A stretch of DNA of 64,000 nt, from NCBI GenBank assembly GCA_934454585.1, contig CAKSFP010000004.1:83052-147051 (forward strand), read 5' to 3'. Positions 1 through 9,272 of this stretch are shown in pieces. The first letter of the stretch is position 1. Each line of letters starts with the position of its first letter. This DNA is from an uncultured Clostridia bacterium (lineage in GTDB: Bacteria > Bacillota > Clostridia > UMGS1810). The position numbers were made by a program, and so were the translations under genes. A model generated the notes under the pieces. It did not search any database and had not been told where the DNA came from. It was given only the letters and a program-made list of their open reading frames with translations.

Positions 1-1
1 C

Positions 2-3000
2 GGACTGTTGCCGACAAAGGACGGCTATACCGACCGCGACCACGCATTCTGGTCGTATACGATTGATATTAATTCGCTCTTTTCTGACGAACAGATAAGC
101 CTGCTTTTTGCGCAAGAAGATTCACACTGGGTGTTTTGCTCAAAACCGCGCCACGCCTTTGACGCGTACGGCAAAGCCGCAGTCAGGTGTTATATAGACG
201 ACATCGTAAACAACTGGTATGACGAGACCGACATCTTCGACAGCATTGACGGTGATTTCATCAAGCAGCAATCTTTTGAATGGCTGCACAGATTCTACAA
301 ATGGATTGCCGACACGCCGAGACGGTTTTCGGACCTGAAGTCAACTCCCATTTTCATAAATGCAGACGGCGAGGCTGCCGCGGCATATGACGAAAGCGGC
401 AGCAAGACCCTGTTTCTGCCGTCGGCCGAGGTTAAGGACTGCCCCACGGTTAATCCCGAGCTTTTGCAAAACGGCGAAACGGCTTCATTTTTGCGCGATG
501 TTGTTAAGCTGGAGGAGCCATCACTCCAGGACTACATATACAACACGGTGATTCCGAACTACAAAAATGACGGGGAGGAAGACCCGTTTACATACTTCAA
601 GCTGTTCTTCAAGTATTACAAGGAATGCCGCGCCACAGAGATTGACAGCTATATCGAAAAGATAAAAGACCTTGATTTTTTGGAATACATAGATTCGGAC
701 GGAGAGTATTGCCGGTGGACAGCGCATATGATTTATTACCCCGACGACAGGCTTAAGGAATATTTCTGCGCAAAGGCAAATGCGCCTTTTTTGGCACTGG
801 AACAGTACACAGACGAATTCCCAAACGACGGCAATTTGATTCCGTTTTTTAACGAGCTCGGCATTGCACACCTGCCGAGAGTTTTTCGCCGTCCTTTAGG
901 TACTCGCGAAAGAGCCAAATACCCCGGCTTGCCGCGCGAATATTCGACGAAATATCAGCTGTACCGCGAAACAAGGATTGACGGTTGCATAGAGCTTGCG
1001 GAATACATAGCGCAGAGTGGCGACGCGAACAAATCATATTGCTTGTGGAATATGCTGCTCGCCGTTTTTGATGAAAACCCTGACATCGAGGTCAACGGAA
1101 AATATGAATATTACTATTACTCCCCTCACACAATACCCTTCAAATCGCTGACGGCAAAAAAACTGCGCGAAGAAAAATGGCTTGTCAGCAGTGACGGCAG
1201 CTTTATATGCGCGGAGGGCACCACACTGTCCCTGCTGTCCGGCGAGTATGATGTGCACGGCAGCGGCGCGGCAGCCCTGACAGAATATCTCGGCTTCGCG
1301 CGTGACGATGAGGAAGAGGAGATAACCGAGGATCAGAAACTTGCGGATATGTGTAAAAAATACGGCATGGAAAGCGAGGCGGATTTCCTCGAATTCAGAG
1401 AGTGGAAAAATCAGAGGGAGAGAAAAAACGACTCCGCCGCGGAAGAGACGGCGGACAGCGAGCCGCAAAACACCATGGACGCCATTGCGACGGATATCAA
1501 AAAGCGTGCAAAGCACCGCGGAATACAGGACAAACCCGACACAGCACCGCTCCGTGAGGAGGATAACTCCGAAACCGACATTGACGAGTACACCCCCGTA
1601 ACCATAGACTATGCGTCAAAGATAGAGAACAAGAAAGAAGAACAGGCAACGGAACTTCGCGAGCTTGCCAAAATGCAAGAATTGCAAGACATTGCTGTTT
1701 CCGCGGAAAAGTATTCGTATCTGTGGTTTAAGACACTGCTTGACATGGAGATTTTCAACAGCGATGCCGACAGCATAAGCAATAGAGAGATTAATATCAA
1801 ATTCGGGAAGATAGAGCGCGACGAGGGCACAAAAAAGACATACATCCTGAGCCGCCCGAACAAGTATATTCCGCAATACACGGAGGATTTGACCGGCATA
1901 CCGCTTGTCCTTCATATGAATGACGGAACGCAAAAACAAGTCGCGATAGAAGTCTCCGCCGTAAAATCATACAGCCTGTATGTGATGCTCAAGGATGCAC
2001 AAAGCCTGTCCGACACAGATTTGTCGGCAGTGCATGAAGTGTCTGTCAAGGCGTCAAGACCTGTCTTTCTGCTTCAGGCACTGCGTGAAAAACTCGCCGG
2101 CCTGAAGGGCGAAAACGGCTGTGCCCTTGCGGACGAATACAACATGAAGAATAACCTGCCCGAAAATCTCGAATTCATCTTCGGACCTCCCGGGACAGGA
2201 AAGACCACCTATCTGGCAAACAAGGTGCTTATGCCTCTAATGCAGCAAAAAGAAGATGTCAGAGTACTGGTGCTCACCCCGACCAACAAGGCGGCAGATG
2301 TCATAACGGCAAAAATTATGGAAAGCATGGGGAGCGATATGTCATACACAAAATGGCTGGCGCGTTTCGGCGTTACCGGCGACGAACTCATTGAGAACAG
2401 CGAGGTTTTCCGTGACAAGACCTTTGATCCGCGCAAATGCCGTCGTTGCGTGACCGTCACCACCATTGCGCGGTTCGCCTACGATTTCTTTATGCCGGTT
2501 GGCGAAAGACTCTATATCGACGCGCTTAAGTGGGATTATATCGTAATTGATGAGGCGTCCATGATTCCTGCTGTGCAGATAGTCTATCCGCTGTTCCGCA
2601 AGACACCGAAAAAATTTATCATCGCCGGCGACCCGTTTCAGATTGCGCCGGTTACCACTGTTGATATCTGGGCAGATGAAAACATCTACACTCTCACAGA
2701 GCTTAATTCATTCACCGCTGCAACCGCAACGCCGCACGACTACCCCGTTGTAAGGCTGACAACGCAGTATCGCAGCACACCGGAAATTGGCGAGATATTC
2801 AGCAACTTTGCATATGGTGGAATACTGCACCACCACCGAAAGAGCGAATCACGCAGAGACCTGCACCTTGACGGGATAATCGACATGAATTCTCTGAATA
2901 TTCTCAAATTTCCAGTGAGCAAATACGAGAGCATCTATCGTGCAAAACGATTGAGCGGAACCACACCGTATCACATATACTCCGCGATATTTACCGCAGA

Positions 3001-3565
3001 ATTTGCAAATTACCTCTGCACGGTTCTGAAAAGTCAAAACCCCGGCGTGAGATTCAACATAGGGATTATTGCTCCGTACAGGGCGCAGGCGAGTCTTATA
3101 GACAGACTGATGTCCTTTATGCCGTTGCCGCTCGAAATCAATGTGCAAGTCGGTACGATTCATGGGTTTCAGGGAGATGAATGTGACATCGTTTTTGTGG
3201 TTTTGAACACACCGCCGTCAATATCGGCAAGTCCGAAGTTATTTTTGAATAAGCAAAACATATTGAATGTTGCTGTCAGCCGCGCGAGAGATTATATTTT
3301 TGTCGTCATGCCGGATGACCGGACGGACAATGTATGCAGACTGCAAAAGGTAAAAAAAATCGAAGAACTGATGCGCCGCTCGGGGCATTTTACCGAGCGG
3401 ACAACGGCGGAGATTGAACAACTTATGTTTGGTGACGAGAAATTTATCGAGAATAACTCGTTTGCAACAAGTCATCAGTCGGTGAATGTTTACGGACATC
3501 CCGAAAAATATTATGAAATCCGCAGTGAGGACACGGCAATTGATATTCAGGTGCACAGGGATTGA
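2..3565 (+). CDS. Large sacsin-like / SF1 helicase protein, 5' end cut off
   Basis: The reading frame is open from the first bases of the window, so only the C-terminal part (about 1187 residues) is seen. The last 500 residues are a superfamily 1 helicase of the Upf1/Dna2-like AAA_11-AAA_12 type: Walker A GPPGTGKT near residue 726 (counting from base 8), Walker B VIDEAS near 848, motif III AGDPFQIAP, a QYRS motif, GTIHGFQGDE and motif VI AVSRARD. The upstream 700 residues resemble the C-terminal parts of very large sacsin/NO VEIN-like proteins that begin with an HATPase domain (GLLPTKDG, later EEKWLVSSDGSF). That N-terminal similarity is from memory of the family and is less sure. An acidic, lysine-rich linker lies at about residues 440-540. 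Expected role: ATP-driven nucleic-acid remodelling; a defence role is possible but not shown. A codirectional neighbour, if any, lies off the left edge. Confidence 0.75.
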   Translation, partial: GLLPTKDGYTDRDHAFWSYTIDINSLFSDEQISLLFAQEDSHWVFCSKPRHAFDAYGKAAVRCYIDDIVNNWYDETDIFDSIDGDFIKQQSFEWLHRFYKWIADTPRRFSDLKSTPIFINADGEAAAAYDESGSKTLFLPSAEVKDCPTVNPELLQNGETASFLRDVVKLEEPSLQDYIYNTVIPNYKNDGEEDPFTYFKLFFKYYKECRATEIDSYIEKIKDLDFLEYIDSDGEYCRWTAHMIYYPDDRLKEYFCAKANAPFLALEQYTDEFPNDGNLIPFFNELGIAHLPRVFRRPLGTRERAKYPGLPREYSTKYQLYRETRIDGCIELAEYIAQSGDANKSYCLWNMLLAVFDENPDIEVNGKYEYYYYSPHTIPFKSLTAKKLREEKWLVSSDGSFICAEGTTLSLLSGEYDVHGSGAAALTEYLGFARDDEEEEITEDQKLADMCKKYGMESEADFLEFREWKNQRERKNDSAAEETADSEPQNTMDAIATDIKKRAKHRGIQDKPDTAPLREEDNSETDIDEYTPVTIDYASKIENKKEEQATELRELAKMQELQDIAVSAEKYSYLWFKTLLDMEIFNSDADSISNREINIKFGKIERDEGTKKTYILSRPNKYIPQYTEDLTGIPLVLHMNDGTQKQVAIEVSAVKSYSLYVMLKDAQSLSDTDLSAVHEVSVKASRPVFLLQALREKLAGLKGENGCALADEYNMKNNLPENLEFIFGPPGTGKTTYLANKVLMPLMQQKEDVRVLVLTPTNKAADVITAKIMESMGSDMSYTKWLARFGVTGDELIENSEVFRDKTFDPRKCRRCVTVTTIARFAYDFFMPVGERLYIDALKWDYIVIDEASMIPAVQIVYPLFRKTPKKFIIAGDPFQIAPVTTVDIWADENIYTLTELNSFTAATATPHDYPVVRLTTQYRSTPEIGEIFSNFAYGGILHHHRKSESRRDLHLDGIIDMNSLNILKFPVSKYESIYRAKRLSGTTPYHIYSAIFTAEFANYLCTVLKSQNPGVRFNIGIIAPYRAQASLIDRLMSFMPLPLEINVQVGTIHGFQGDECDIVFVVLNTPPSISASPKLFLNKQNILNVAVSRARDYIFVVMPDDRTDNVCRLQKVKKIEELMRRSGHFTERTTAEIEQLMFGDEKFIENNSFATSHQSVNVYGHPEKYYEIRSEDTAIDIQVHRD

Positions 3566-3658
3566 TTTTGTGTAAGCAAATCAGAAAAAGGGGCATAAGC
3601 ATGAAATTCAAGTCGATTATTCCGATATCCATAAGTGTTAATCTGTGCGTGATTTGCG

Positions 3659-3687
3659 GGTCGATGAGGTCATCGGCCCCTACCGCC
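3659..3687. repeat. Short palindromic repeat, GGTCGATGAGGTCATC family
   Basis: GGTCGATGAGGTCATCGGCC followed by CCTACCGCC. Near-identical units occur at 19247, 53190 and (inverted) 63510. It lies in the 270-base gap between the helicase gene and the his operon. No gene is seen in that gap. Confidence 0.8.
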
Positions 3688-3707
3688 AAACGCAGATTCC
3701 GCGCTAA

Positions 3708-3796
3708 GGCGAGGGGGCATATGTTGTGTGTCAGCGAGATTCATGGCGCCGTCAGGTCGCGTGTCGAGCAGACACATAACATATGCCCCCCTCGCC
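3708..3796 (+). repeat. Hairpin repeat, class C
   Basis: Arms at 3708-3732 and 3771-3796 are nearly perfect inverted repeats (GGCGAGGGGGCATATGTTG and its complement) around a 38-base core AGCGAGATTCATGGCG...GTGTCGAGCA. The same class is found at 38286 and 43339, both with the core on the minus strand. It lies just past the end of the his operon, where it could also act as a 3' stem-loop. Confidence 0.85.
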
Positions 3797-3837
3797 GTAA
3801 AGCGTTTGTTTGTTAGTGCGGAATGTTAGAAGGTGCG

Positions 3838-4635
3838 TTAGTTTTTGTGTAAAATATAATGAAAAGATTCAACCGTCACCCCTGCACGCTCGGCGATTCG
3901 CACCGCCTCGTCAAACCCGTAATCAAGAGTAGTCTTTGAATGGCTGTCGGACGAGAGGATGAACTCTCCGCCGTGCTCGGCGATATAGTGCATAAGGCTC
4001 TCGCTCGGGTACGGCACACTGCGCCAACCGCGGCTCATTGCCCCGGTGTTTATCTCAAACGGCACGCCGCTTTTAATCAGCGCGTCCGCCGCAGCCTTAG
4101 CTGCGGCAACATAGCGCGGATCGCTCTCGTCAAAGAGCGGCTGTTTTTCATTAAACTTTGTTATCAGGTCAAAATGCCCTATGATATCCGCACCCGTCAC
4201 CTCGGCAATGCGTGCCTCAAGCGCATAGTAATCTTCGACGAGGGCATAGATATCTCCGCCCCATGCCATGTCTGCCGCATTTTTGATTAAATCCGCACTC
4301 TCGTCTATCGGATAATACACTCCGCCCTTTTCAACATAGTGCACCGACCCGATGACATAATCGAACCGCGACGCGTCGAACTCGGAATAAAAATCCGCCT
4401 CTATGCCGCAATACACCTTGATTTTGTCCGAATACTTTTCGGCAAGGCGGCGCACCTCGGCAATGTAGCGCTCGGTCGTCTCCGGAGTCATGCACCAGCT
4501 TGTGTCAAACGGGGTGTAGGCATGGCCGGAGAAACCTATCTCGTCCATACCCATATCTATCGCCGCCAACACCATGTCCTCGGCGGTATCGGCGCCGTCG
4601 CAAAACACGGTGTGCGTGTGAAAATTGCCGCTCAT
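3838..4635 (-). CDS. hisK: Histidinol-phosphatase, PHP family
   Basis: 265 residues. Hydrolyses L-histidinol phosphate to histidinol, the penultimate stage of histidine synthesis, in the cytosol. The PHP metal-binding motifs are all visible: H6-x-H8 (FHTHTVFCDG), GFSGHAYTPF, GIEADF, GSVHYVEKGG, GHFDLITKF and the C-terminal SSDSH. Its start overlaps the hisIE stop by four bases, so it is translationally coupled as the last gene of the operon. The PHP enzyme (HisK/HisJ type) replaces the HAD phosphatase fused to HisB in enterobacteria, and the HisB here indeed lacks such a domain. Confidence 0.9.
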   Translation of the reverse strand: MSGNFHTHTVFCDGADTAEDMVLAAIDMGMDEIGFSGHAYTPFDTSWCMTPETTERYIAEVRRLAEKYSDKIKVYCGIEADFYSEFDASRFDYVIGSVHYVEKGGVYYPIDESADLIKNAADMAWGGDIYALVEDYYALEARIAEVTGADIIGHFDLITKFNEKQPLFDESDPRYVAAAKAAADALIKSGVPFEINTGAMSRGWRSVPYPSESLMHYIAEHGGEFILSSDSHSKTTLDYGFDEAVRIAERAGVTVESFHYILHKN

Positions 4636-5282
4636 TTTGTCATTTTCTCCTGTTTTATCTTCTTGTCGATAACATGGCGCGACGCAAGCTCGGCTGTGAT
4701 GTCGTCAAGCGAGATGTTCATCTCGGTCATAAGCACCATCACATGATATGCCAGATCGGCAATCTCATATATCGTCTCTTTTTTGTCGTCCGCCTTTGCG
4801 GCAATGATGACCTCGGTGGATTCTTCGCCGACTTTTTTGAGTATCTTGTCTATGCCTTTTTCAAAAAGATATGTTGTGTATGAGCCTTCTTTTTTCTCGC
4901 TCTTTCTGCCGCGGATCATCTTCATAAGACCCTCGGGCGAAAAACCCTCGAGAGATTCGTCCTCGTATACGGGATTGAAAAAGCACGAATCCGCGCCCGT
5001 GTGACACGCCGGGCCGTCTTTTTTTACAACCACGGTGAGTGCGTCTTTGTCACAGTCAGCGGTTATGCTGACAATGTGCTGATAGTTGCCGGATGTCTCT
5101 CCCTTGAGCCACAGTTCCTGTCTGGAACGGCTGTAAAAACAGGCAAGACCCTTTTCCATGGATATTTTCAGGCTCTCGCGGTTCATATATGCCACCGTGA
5201 GCACTTTTTTTGTATCGGCATCCACGACAACAGCCGGGATGAGTCCGTTCGAATCAAATTTCAATTCATCGGCAGAAATCAT
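4632..5282 (-). CDS. hisIE: Phosphoribosyl-AMP cyclohydrolase / phosphoribosyl-ATP pyrophosphatase
   Basis: 216 residues, the usual length of the bifunctional enzyme. Residues 1 to about 112 are the HisI cyclohydrolase (GLIPAVVVDADT, AYMNRESL, WLKGETSGN, zinc-ligand region ACHTGADSCFF). Residues about 118-205 are the HisE pyrophosphohydrolase (KILKKVGEESTEVIIAAK, EIADLAYHVMVL). The two domains carry out steps 2 and 3 of histidine synthesis. Two bases separate it from the hisF stop upstream, and the hisK start overlaps its stop. Confidence 0.95.
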   Translation of the reverse strand: MISADELKFDSNGLIPAVVVDADTKKVLTVAYMNRESLKISMEKGLACFYSRSRQELWLKGETSGNYQHIVSITADCDKDALTVVVKKDGPACHTGADSCFFNPVYEDESLEGFSPEGLMKMIRGRKSEKKEGSYTTYLFEKGIDKILKKVGEESTEVIIAAKADDKKETIYEIADLAYHVMVLMTEMNISLDDITAELASRHVIDKKIKQEKMTK

Positions 5283-5284
5283 TT

Positions 5285-6043
5285 TTATACCTCCCTGACA
5301 TCTATGTCATTTTGTTTCAAAAGTTTTTTCAGTTCATCTATGTGAACCTCGCCGAAGTGAAAAATCGACGCGGCAAGTCCTGCATCGACAGTCGGCAGAG
5401 CCTTGAACAAATCCACAAAATCCCGGGCACTGCCCGCGCCGCCGGATGCTATGACAGGCACGCTCACCGCCGACAGCACCTCGGAGAGCATTGGTATGTC
5501 AAATCCGCCCTTGACTCCGTCGGTATCTATGGAATTGACCACGACTTCGCCGGCTCCCATGCCGACACATCGCTTTATCCACTCAATTGCCTCCATGCCG
5601 GTGTCCTGCCTGCCGCCCTTGGCAAACACACGGAAAACTCCGTCGACACGCTTTATGTCCACACTGAGCACGACGCACTGGTCGCCGTACTTTTTTGCCG
5701 CCTGTTCAATGAGATTCGGGTTGGCAATCGCGCCCGAATTTACGCTGACCTTATCCGCACCGCATTTGAGCACGCGGTCAAAATCCTCAAGCGAATTTAT
5801 GCCGCCGCCGACGGTGAGCGGAATGAAGATGGTGGACGCCACCTCTTGCAAAATGTCGGTAAAAAGCGCCCTTCCCTCCGCCGAGGCGGTTATGTCATAA
5901 AACACAAGTTCGTCTGCGCCGCAGTCGCTGTAGTACTTGCCGAGTTCCACGGGAGACGACACATCGGACAGGCTCTCGAAATTTACTCCCTTGACAACCC
6001 TGCCGTCTCTCACATCCAGGCAGGGGATAATTCTTTTAATCAT
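5285..6043 (-). CDS. hisF: Imidazole glycerol phosphate synthase, cyclase subunit
   Basis: 252-residue TIM barrel. Uses ammonia delivered by HisH to turn PRFAR into imidazole glycerol phosphate and AICAR. The catalytic aspartates are in CLDVRDGRVVKG near the N-terminus and LSVDIKRV at about residue 129. Phosphate-binding loops VGGGI and ASGGAG are present. It lies three bases after hisA. Confidence 0.96.
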   Translation of the reverse strand: MIKRIIPCLDVRDGRVVKGVNFESLSDVSSPVELGKYYSDCGADELVFYDITASAEGRALFTDILQEVASTIFIPLTVGGGINSLEDFDRVLKCGADKVSVNSGAIANPNLIEQAAKKYGDQCVVLSVDIKRVDGVFRVFAKGGRQDTGMEAIEWIKRCVGMGAGEVVVNSIDTDGVKGGFDIPMLSEVLSAVSVPVIASGGAGSARDFVDLFKALPTVDAGLAASIFHFGEVHIDELKKLLKQNDIDVREV

Positions 6044-6046
6044 ATC

Positions 6047-6763
6047 TCACACCTCCGCCGCGCGCAGCGCATCCTCTATCGTTAACGCACCCGTGTAATA
6101 CGCCTTGCCGACAATCGCTCCGTACACGCCTATTTCCGCAAGGCTCTTTATATCATCGAGCGACGACACGCCGCCCGAGGCGATTATGTTAATGCTGAAT
6201 TTATCCTTAAGAGAGCGATACAAATCAAGGTTTGTGCCCTGCATTGCACCGTCCTTTGAGATGTCTGTGCAAATGACAGTCTCAACGCCCATGTCCTGAA
6301 GCTTATCAAAAAACTCCTCATAGCCATAGGCGGATTTTTCCGTCCATCCTTTAACGGCGACAAAACCGTCTTTGATGTCGACTCCGACGGCGATTTTGCC
6401 GCCGTAAGTTGCCGCCATTTTCTCGGCAAAACCGGGGTTCTCCACAGCCGCCGTGCCAAGTATCACGCGTGACACGCCGGCGTCTATATACGCCGCAACG
6501 GTTTCCTCACTGCGTATGCCGCCGCCAACCTCTGCGGACAGGTTCGTCGCAGATATGATTTTTTTGATGGTGTCTATATTTGGCACGCCGCCGCTCTTTG
6601 CGCCCTCAAGGTCGACTATGTGAATGTGGGCGACACCGCTTTTTTCAAAGGCTTTCGCCACATTCTCGGGGTGTTTGTCATACACCGTCATGCGGTTGTA
6701 GTCGCCGCGCAGCAGGCGGACACACTCGCCGCCGTAAAGGTCTATTGCAGGCAAAATAATCAT
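6047..6763 (-). CDS. hisA: ProFAR isomerase
   Basis: 238-residue TIM barrel, paralogue of HisF. Isomerises ProFAR to PRFAR (step 4). Motifs: AIDLYGGECVRLLRGDY with the catalytic Asp, AEVGGGIRS, VGVDIKDGFVAVKGW, VICTDISKDGAMQGTN and IASGGV. It follows hisH in the operon, but 243 bases holding a compound palindromic element separate them, so its translation depends on its own ribosome site (GGAGG just upstream). Confidence 0.96.
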   Translation of the reverse strand: MIILPAIDLYGGECVRLLRGDYNRMTVYDKHPENVAKAFEKSGVAHIHIVDLEGAKSGGVPNIDTIKKIISATNLSAEVGGGIRSEETVAAYIDAGVSRVILGTAAVENPGFAEKMAATYGGKIAVGVDIKDGFVAVKGWTEKSAYGYEEFFDKLQDMGVETVICTDISKDGAMQGTNLDLYRSLKDKFSINIIASGGVSSLDDIKSLAEIGVYGAIVGKAYYTGALTIEDALRAAEV

Positions 6764-6800
6764 GTGATTTCCTCCGTTTTTAATTTAAGTTGTTCAAATC

Positions 6801-7000
6801 GGTGAGGGTATATTTTATTCTATACGCATAAAGTTTTGTGCCGTCTGTGTATGTGTTTTTTATTCTCGCCGCCTCGGACAGCAGTGCGGTAGCGCTGAAC
6901 TCGTCGTCTGAGAATAAAAAACACATACACATCCTTTGACGGAATACTTTCTACGCACATTGCGCCGGATTCGCTCATTCAAAATAAAATATACCCTCAC
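6801..7000 (-). repeat. Compound hairpin repeat, class A stem enclosing class B
   Basis: Outer arms: GTGAGGGTATATTTTATT at about 6802-6819 and its near complement at 6981-7000, the class A stem. Inside lies a full class B hairpin (6846-6931), with the core on the minus strand. The spacers on each side (TCAAAGGA before and CGGCACAA after, minus strand) recur around the B copy at 50369-50568. It separates hisH from hisA inside an operon, so it must be transcribed. Confidence 0.85.
6846..6931 (-). repeat. Hairpin repeat, class B, nested
   Basis: Arms TGTGTATGTGTTTTTTATTC and its complement enclose the core CGACGAGTTCAGCGCTACCG...CTGCTGTCCGAG. The same hairpin occurs at 10673, 38403 and 50439. 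Confidence 0.88.
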
Positions 7001-7006
7001 GCCCCG

Positions 7007-7618
7007 TCAAATCTCCCCAAACGCGCGCAAAATATTCAACCCAACTGCACCGCTTTTTTCCGGGTGAAACTGACATCCGTAAATATTGCCGCGCGCAACC
7101 GCCGCCGTGAGCGGCACTCCGTAATCTGCCGCGGCAATCACACTGTCGTCACAGTTTGCCGCATAGTACGAATGGACAAAATAAACGCAGTCGCCCTCGT
7201 TTATATACTTGAAAATGCGGTCCTTTCCTCCCTGAAAGTGCAGAGGATTCCACCCGATGTGCGGAATCTTGTACGAATCGTCCACTGCGTCGGAGATTGG
7301 CACCACATCGCCTTTTATCAGCCCGAGTCCCTTGTGTTCGCCGTACTCAAAACTGCGGTCAAACAACAGCTGCATACCCAGGCAGATGCCCATGAGCGGC
7401 TTGCCGCCGCGTGCCTCGTCACAAACGACCTGTGCAAGTCCGCAGTCCTCAAGGCTCTTTGCAGCATCCGCAAACGCTCCCACGCCGGGCAGAATTATTC
7501 TGTCGGCTTTTCGCAAAGTGTCCGCGTCGCCCGTAACAGTGTTGTTAAGCCCGAGAAAATCAAGCGAGCTTTTGAGTGAAAACAAATTGCCCACTCCGTA
7601 ATCCACAATTGCAATCAT
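7007..7618 (-). CDS. hisH: Imidazole glycerol phosphate synthase, glutaminase subunit
   Basis: 203-residue class I glutamine amidotransferase that feeds ammonia to HisF. The nucleophile Cys is in GICLGMQLLF, the His and Glu of the triad in QFHPEKSG, and the oxyanion strand is LPGVGAF. Its start overlaps the hisB stop by four bases. Confidence 0.96.
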   Translation of the reverse strand: MIAIVDYGVGNLFSLKSSLDFLGLNNTVTGDADTLRKADRIILPGVGAFADAAKSLEDCGLAQVVCDEARGGKPLMGICLGMQLLFDRSFEYGEHKGLGLIKGDVVPISDAVDDSYKIPHIGWNPLHFQGGKDRIFKYINEGDCVYFVHSYYAANCDDSVIAAADYGVPLTAAVARGNIYGCQFHPEKSGAVGLNILRAFGEI

Positions 7619-8205
7619 ATCAGCATCCCCTTTGTAGACGGAATCTTGTCTGCGTTTTTCTCGTCAATTGCCGCAGCTTTTGCCAGGGCACGGGCAAAAG
7701 CCTTGAAACTGCCCTCTATTATGTGGTGCGAGTTTTCACCGTCCAGCTGCTTTAGGTGCAGCGTAAGGTTTGCCTTGCGCACGAATCCGAGGTAAAACTC
7801 CTTGACAAGTTCCGTGTCGAAATCGCCCACTTTTGCCGTGGGGATATCCAGTCCGTAGGACAGGTGCGCCCTGCCCGATACATCCACAGCCGCAAGAATG
7901 AGCGCCTCGTCCATGGGCAGAATGATGTCACCGTAGCGCACGATACCGCGCATATCACCGATTGCCTCGGCAAAAGCCTCGCCAAGGCAGATGCCGATAT
8001 CCTCGACGCTGTGGTGGTAATCCACAAATGTGTCACCAATGCACTCTACGCTAAGGTCAAAACCCGAATGGCGCGAAAAGAGCGTCAGGCAGTGATCGAG
8101 AAATCCGCAGCCGGTGGCAATGTCCGCCGTGCCATCACCGTCAAGACAGAGCGACAGAGTAATGTCCGTCTCCGCAGTGGTTCGTTTGATGTCCGATTTT
8201 CTCAT
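7615..8205 (-). CDS. hisB: Imidazoleglycerol-phosphate dehydratase
   Basis: 196 residues, the monofunctional form without the N-terminal phosphatase domain. Dehydrates IGP to imidazole acetol phosphate (step 6). Manganese-binding motifs GFLDHCLTLFSRHSGFDL and VDYHHSVEDIGICLGEA, and the second repeat SHHIIEGSFKAFARAL, are intact. Four-base overlaps with hisC upstream and hisH downstream. Confidence 0.96.
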   Translation of the reverse strand: MRKSDIKRTTAETDITLSLCLDGDGTADIATGCGFLDHCLTLFSRHSGFDLSVECIGDTFVDYHHSVEDIGICLGEAFAEAIGDMRGIVRYGDIILPMDEALILAAVDVSGRAHLSYGLDIPTAKVGDFDTELVKEFYLGFVRKANLTLHLKQLDGENSHHIIEGSFKAFARALAKAAAIDEKNADKIPSTKGMLI

Positions 8206-9272
8206 TTTTGCACCTCCGATAATATTTCTCGCACGCGTGCAATGAATGTATTCATCTGCTCCGGCGTGCCTATGGTTATCCTGTTATATTCTTTAATGCG
8301 TTCGCCGCCGAAGTGGCGAACGAGTATGCCTTTTTCCCTCAATTTATTGTAGATGTATTCTCCGCTTACGCCGTCTTTCTTTGCAAACACAAAGTTGGCG
8401 AATGAATCCGTCACTGTGAAACCGAGTTTTTTCAGTTCTGTCATGGTATATTCTCTTGCAGAGATTATCTCGGCACACTTCTCGGCGTAGTAGTCATCCG
8501 ATAGTATCGCCGCTGTGCCTGCCGTGAGAGTCAGTCGGTTTATGCTGTACGGATTGGTCGAAAACTTGATTTTCTCCAAGTCTTTTATCAATTCTTCATT
8601 ACCGATTGCAAAGCCGAGCCGTGCCCCGGCAAGCGAGCGTGATTTTGAATAAGTGCGCACCACCAGAAGATTGTTATGTTTTTTTATCAGCGGCAGAGCT
8701 GTCTCACCGCCGAAATCTATATATGCCTCGTCTATGAGTACCACGCGGTCGGGATTGGCAATGAGGATTTTTTCAATCTCTCCCGTGCCAAGCAGTTTAC
8801 CCGTGGGCGCATTTGGATTGGCAATCACCACGAGCGCATCGTTACTCATATAGTCTGCCGAATTTATCGAAAAATCTTTGCCAAGCGGCATTATTCGCGC
8901 ATTCACTCCGTGCAGAGCGCAAAACACCTCGTAAAACCCGTAGGTTATATCGGGAAAAACCGCAGTGCCGCCCTGACCGGCAAACGCCATGAACGAAAAA
9001 TTGAGTATGTCGTCCGAACCGTTCGACACAAAAATATTCTTTCGTTCAAAACCGTACCTCTCCGCTATAGCATTCTTCAACTCTGCGCATGTCGGGTCGG
9101 GATAGAGATTGAGCGCTGAAATCTCGGCTGCGTTCACCGCCGCGATAGTCTGCGGCGACGGAGGATAGGGCGATTCGTTGGTGTTCAGCTTTATGTATTT
9201 TTTGTCGCGCGGCTGTTCGCCCGGGGTGTATTCCTCAAGCGAGCGGCAACGCGGCACAAGAAATCTGCTCAT
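8202..9272 (-). CDS. hisC: Histidinol-phosphate aminotransferase
   Basis: 356-residue fold-type I PLP aminotransferase. Converts imidazole acetol phosphate and glutamate to histidinol phosphate. NESPYPPSP near the N-terminus, NPNAPTG, DEAYIDFGG, and the PLP lysine in TYSKSRSLAGARLG are all present. Its stop overlaps hisB and its start overlaps the hisD stop. Confidence 0.95.
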   Translation of the reverse strand: MSRFLVPRCRSLEEYTPGEQPRDKKYIKLNTNESPYPPSPQTIAAVNAAEISALNLYPDPTCAELKNAIAERYGFERKNIFVSNGSDDILNFSFMAFAGQGGTAVFPDITYGFYEVFCALHGVNARIMPLGKDFSINSADYMSNDALVVIANPNAPTGKLLGTGEIEKILIANPDRVVLIDEAYIDFGGETALPLIKKHNNLLVVRTYSKSRSLAGARLGFAIGNEELIKDLEKIKFSTNPYSINRLTLTAGTAAILSDDYYAEKCAEIISAREYTMTELKKLGFTVTDSFANFVFAKKDGVSGEYIYNKLREKGILVRHFGGERIKEYNRITIGTPEQMNTFIARVREILSEVQK

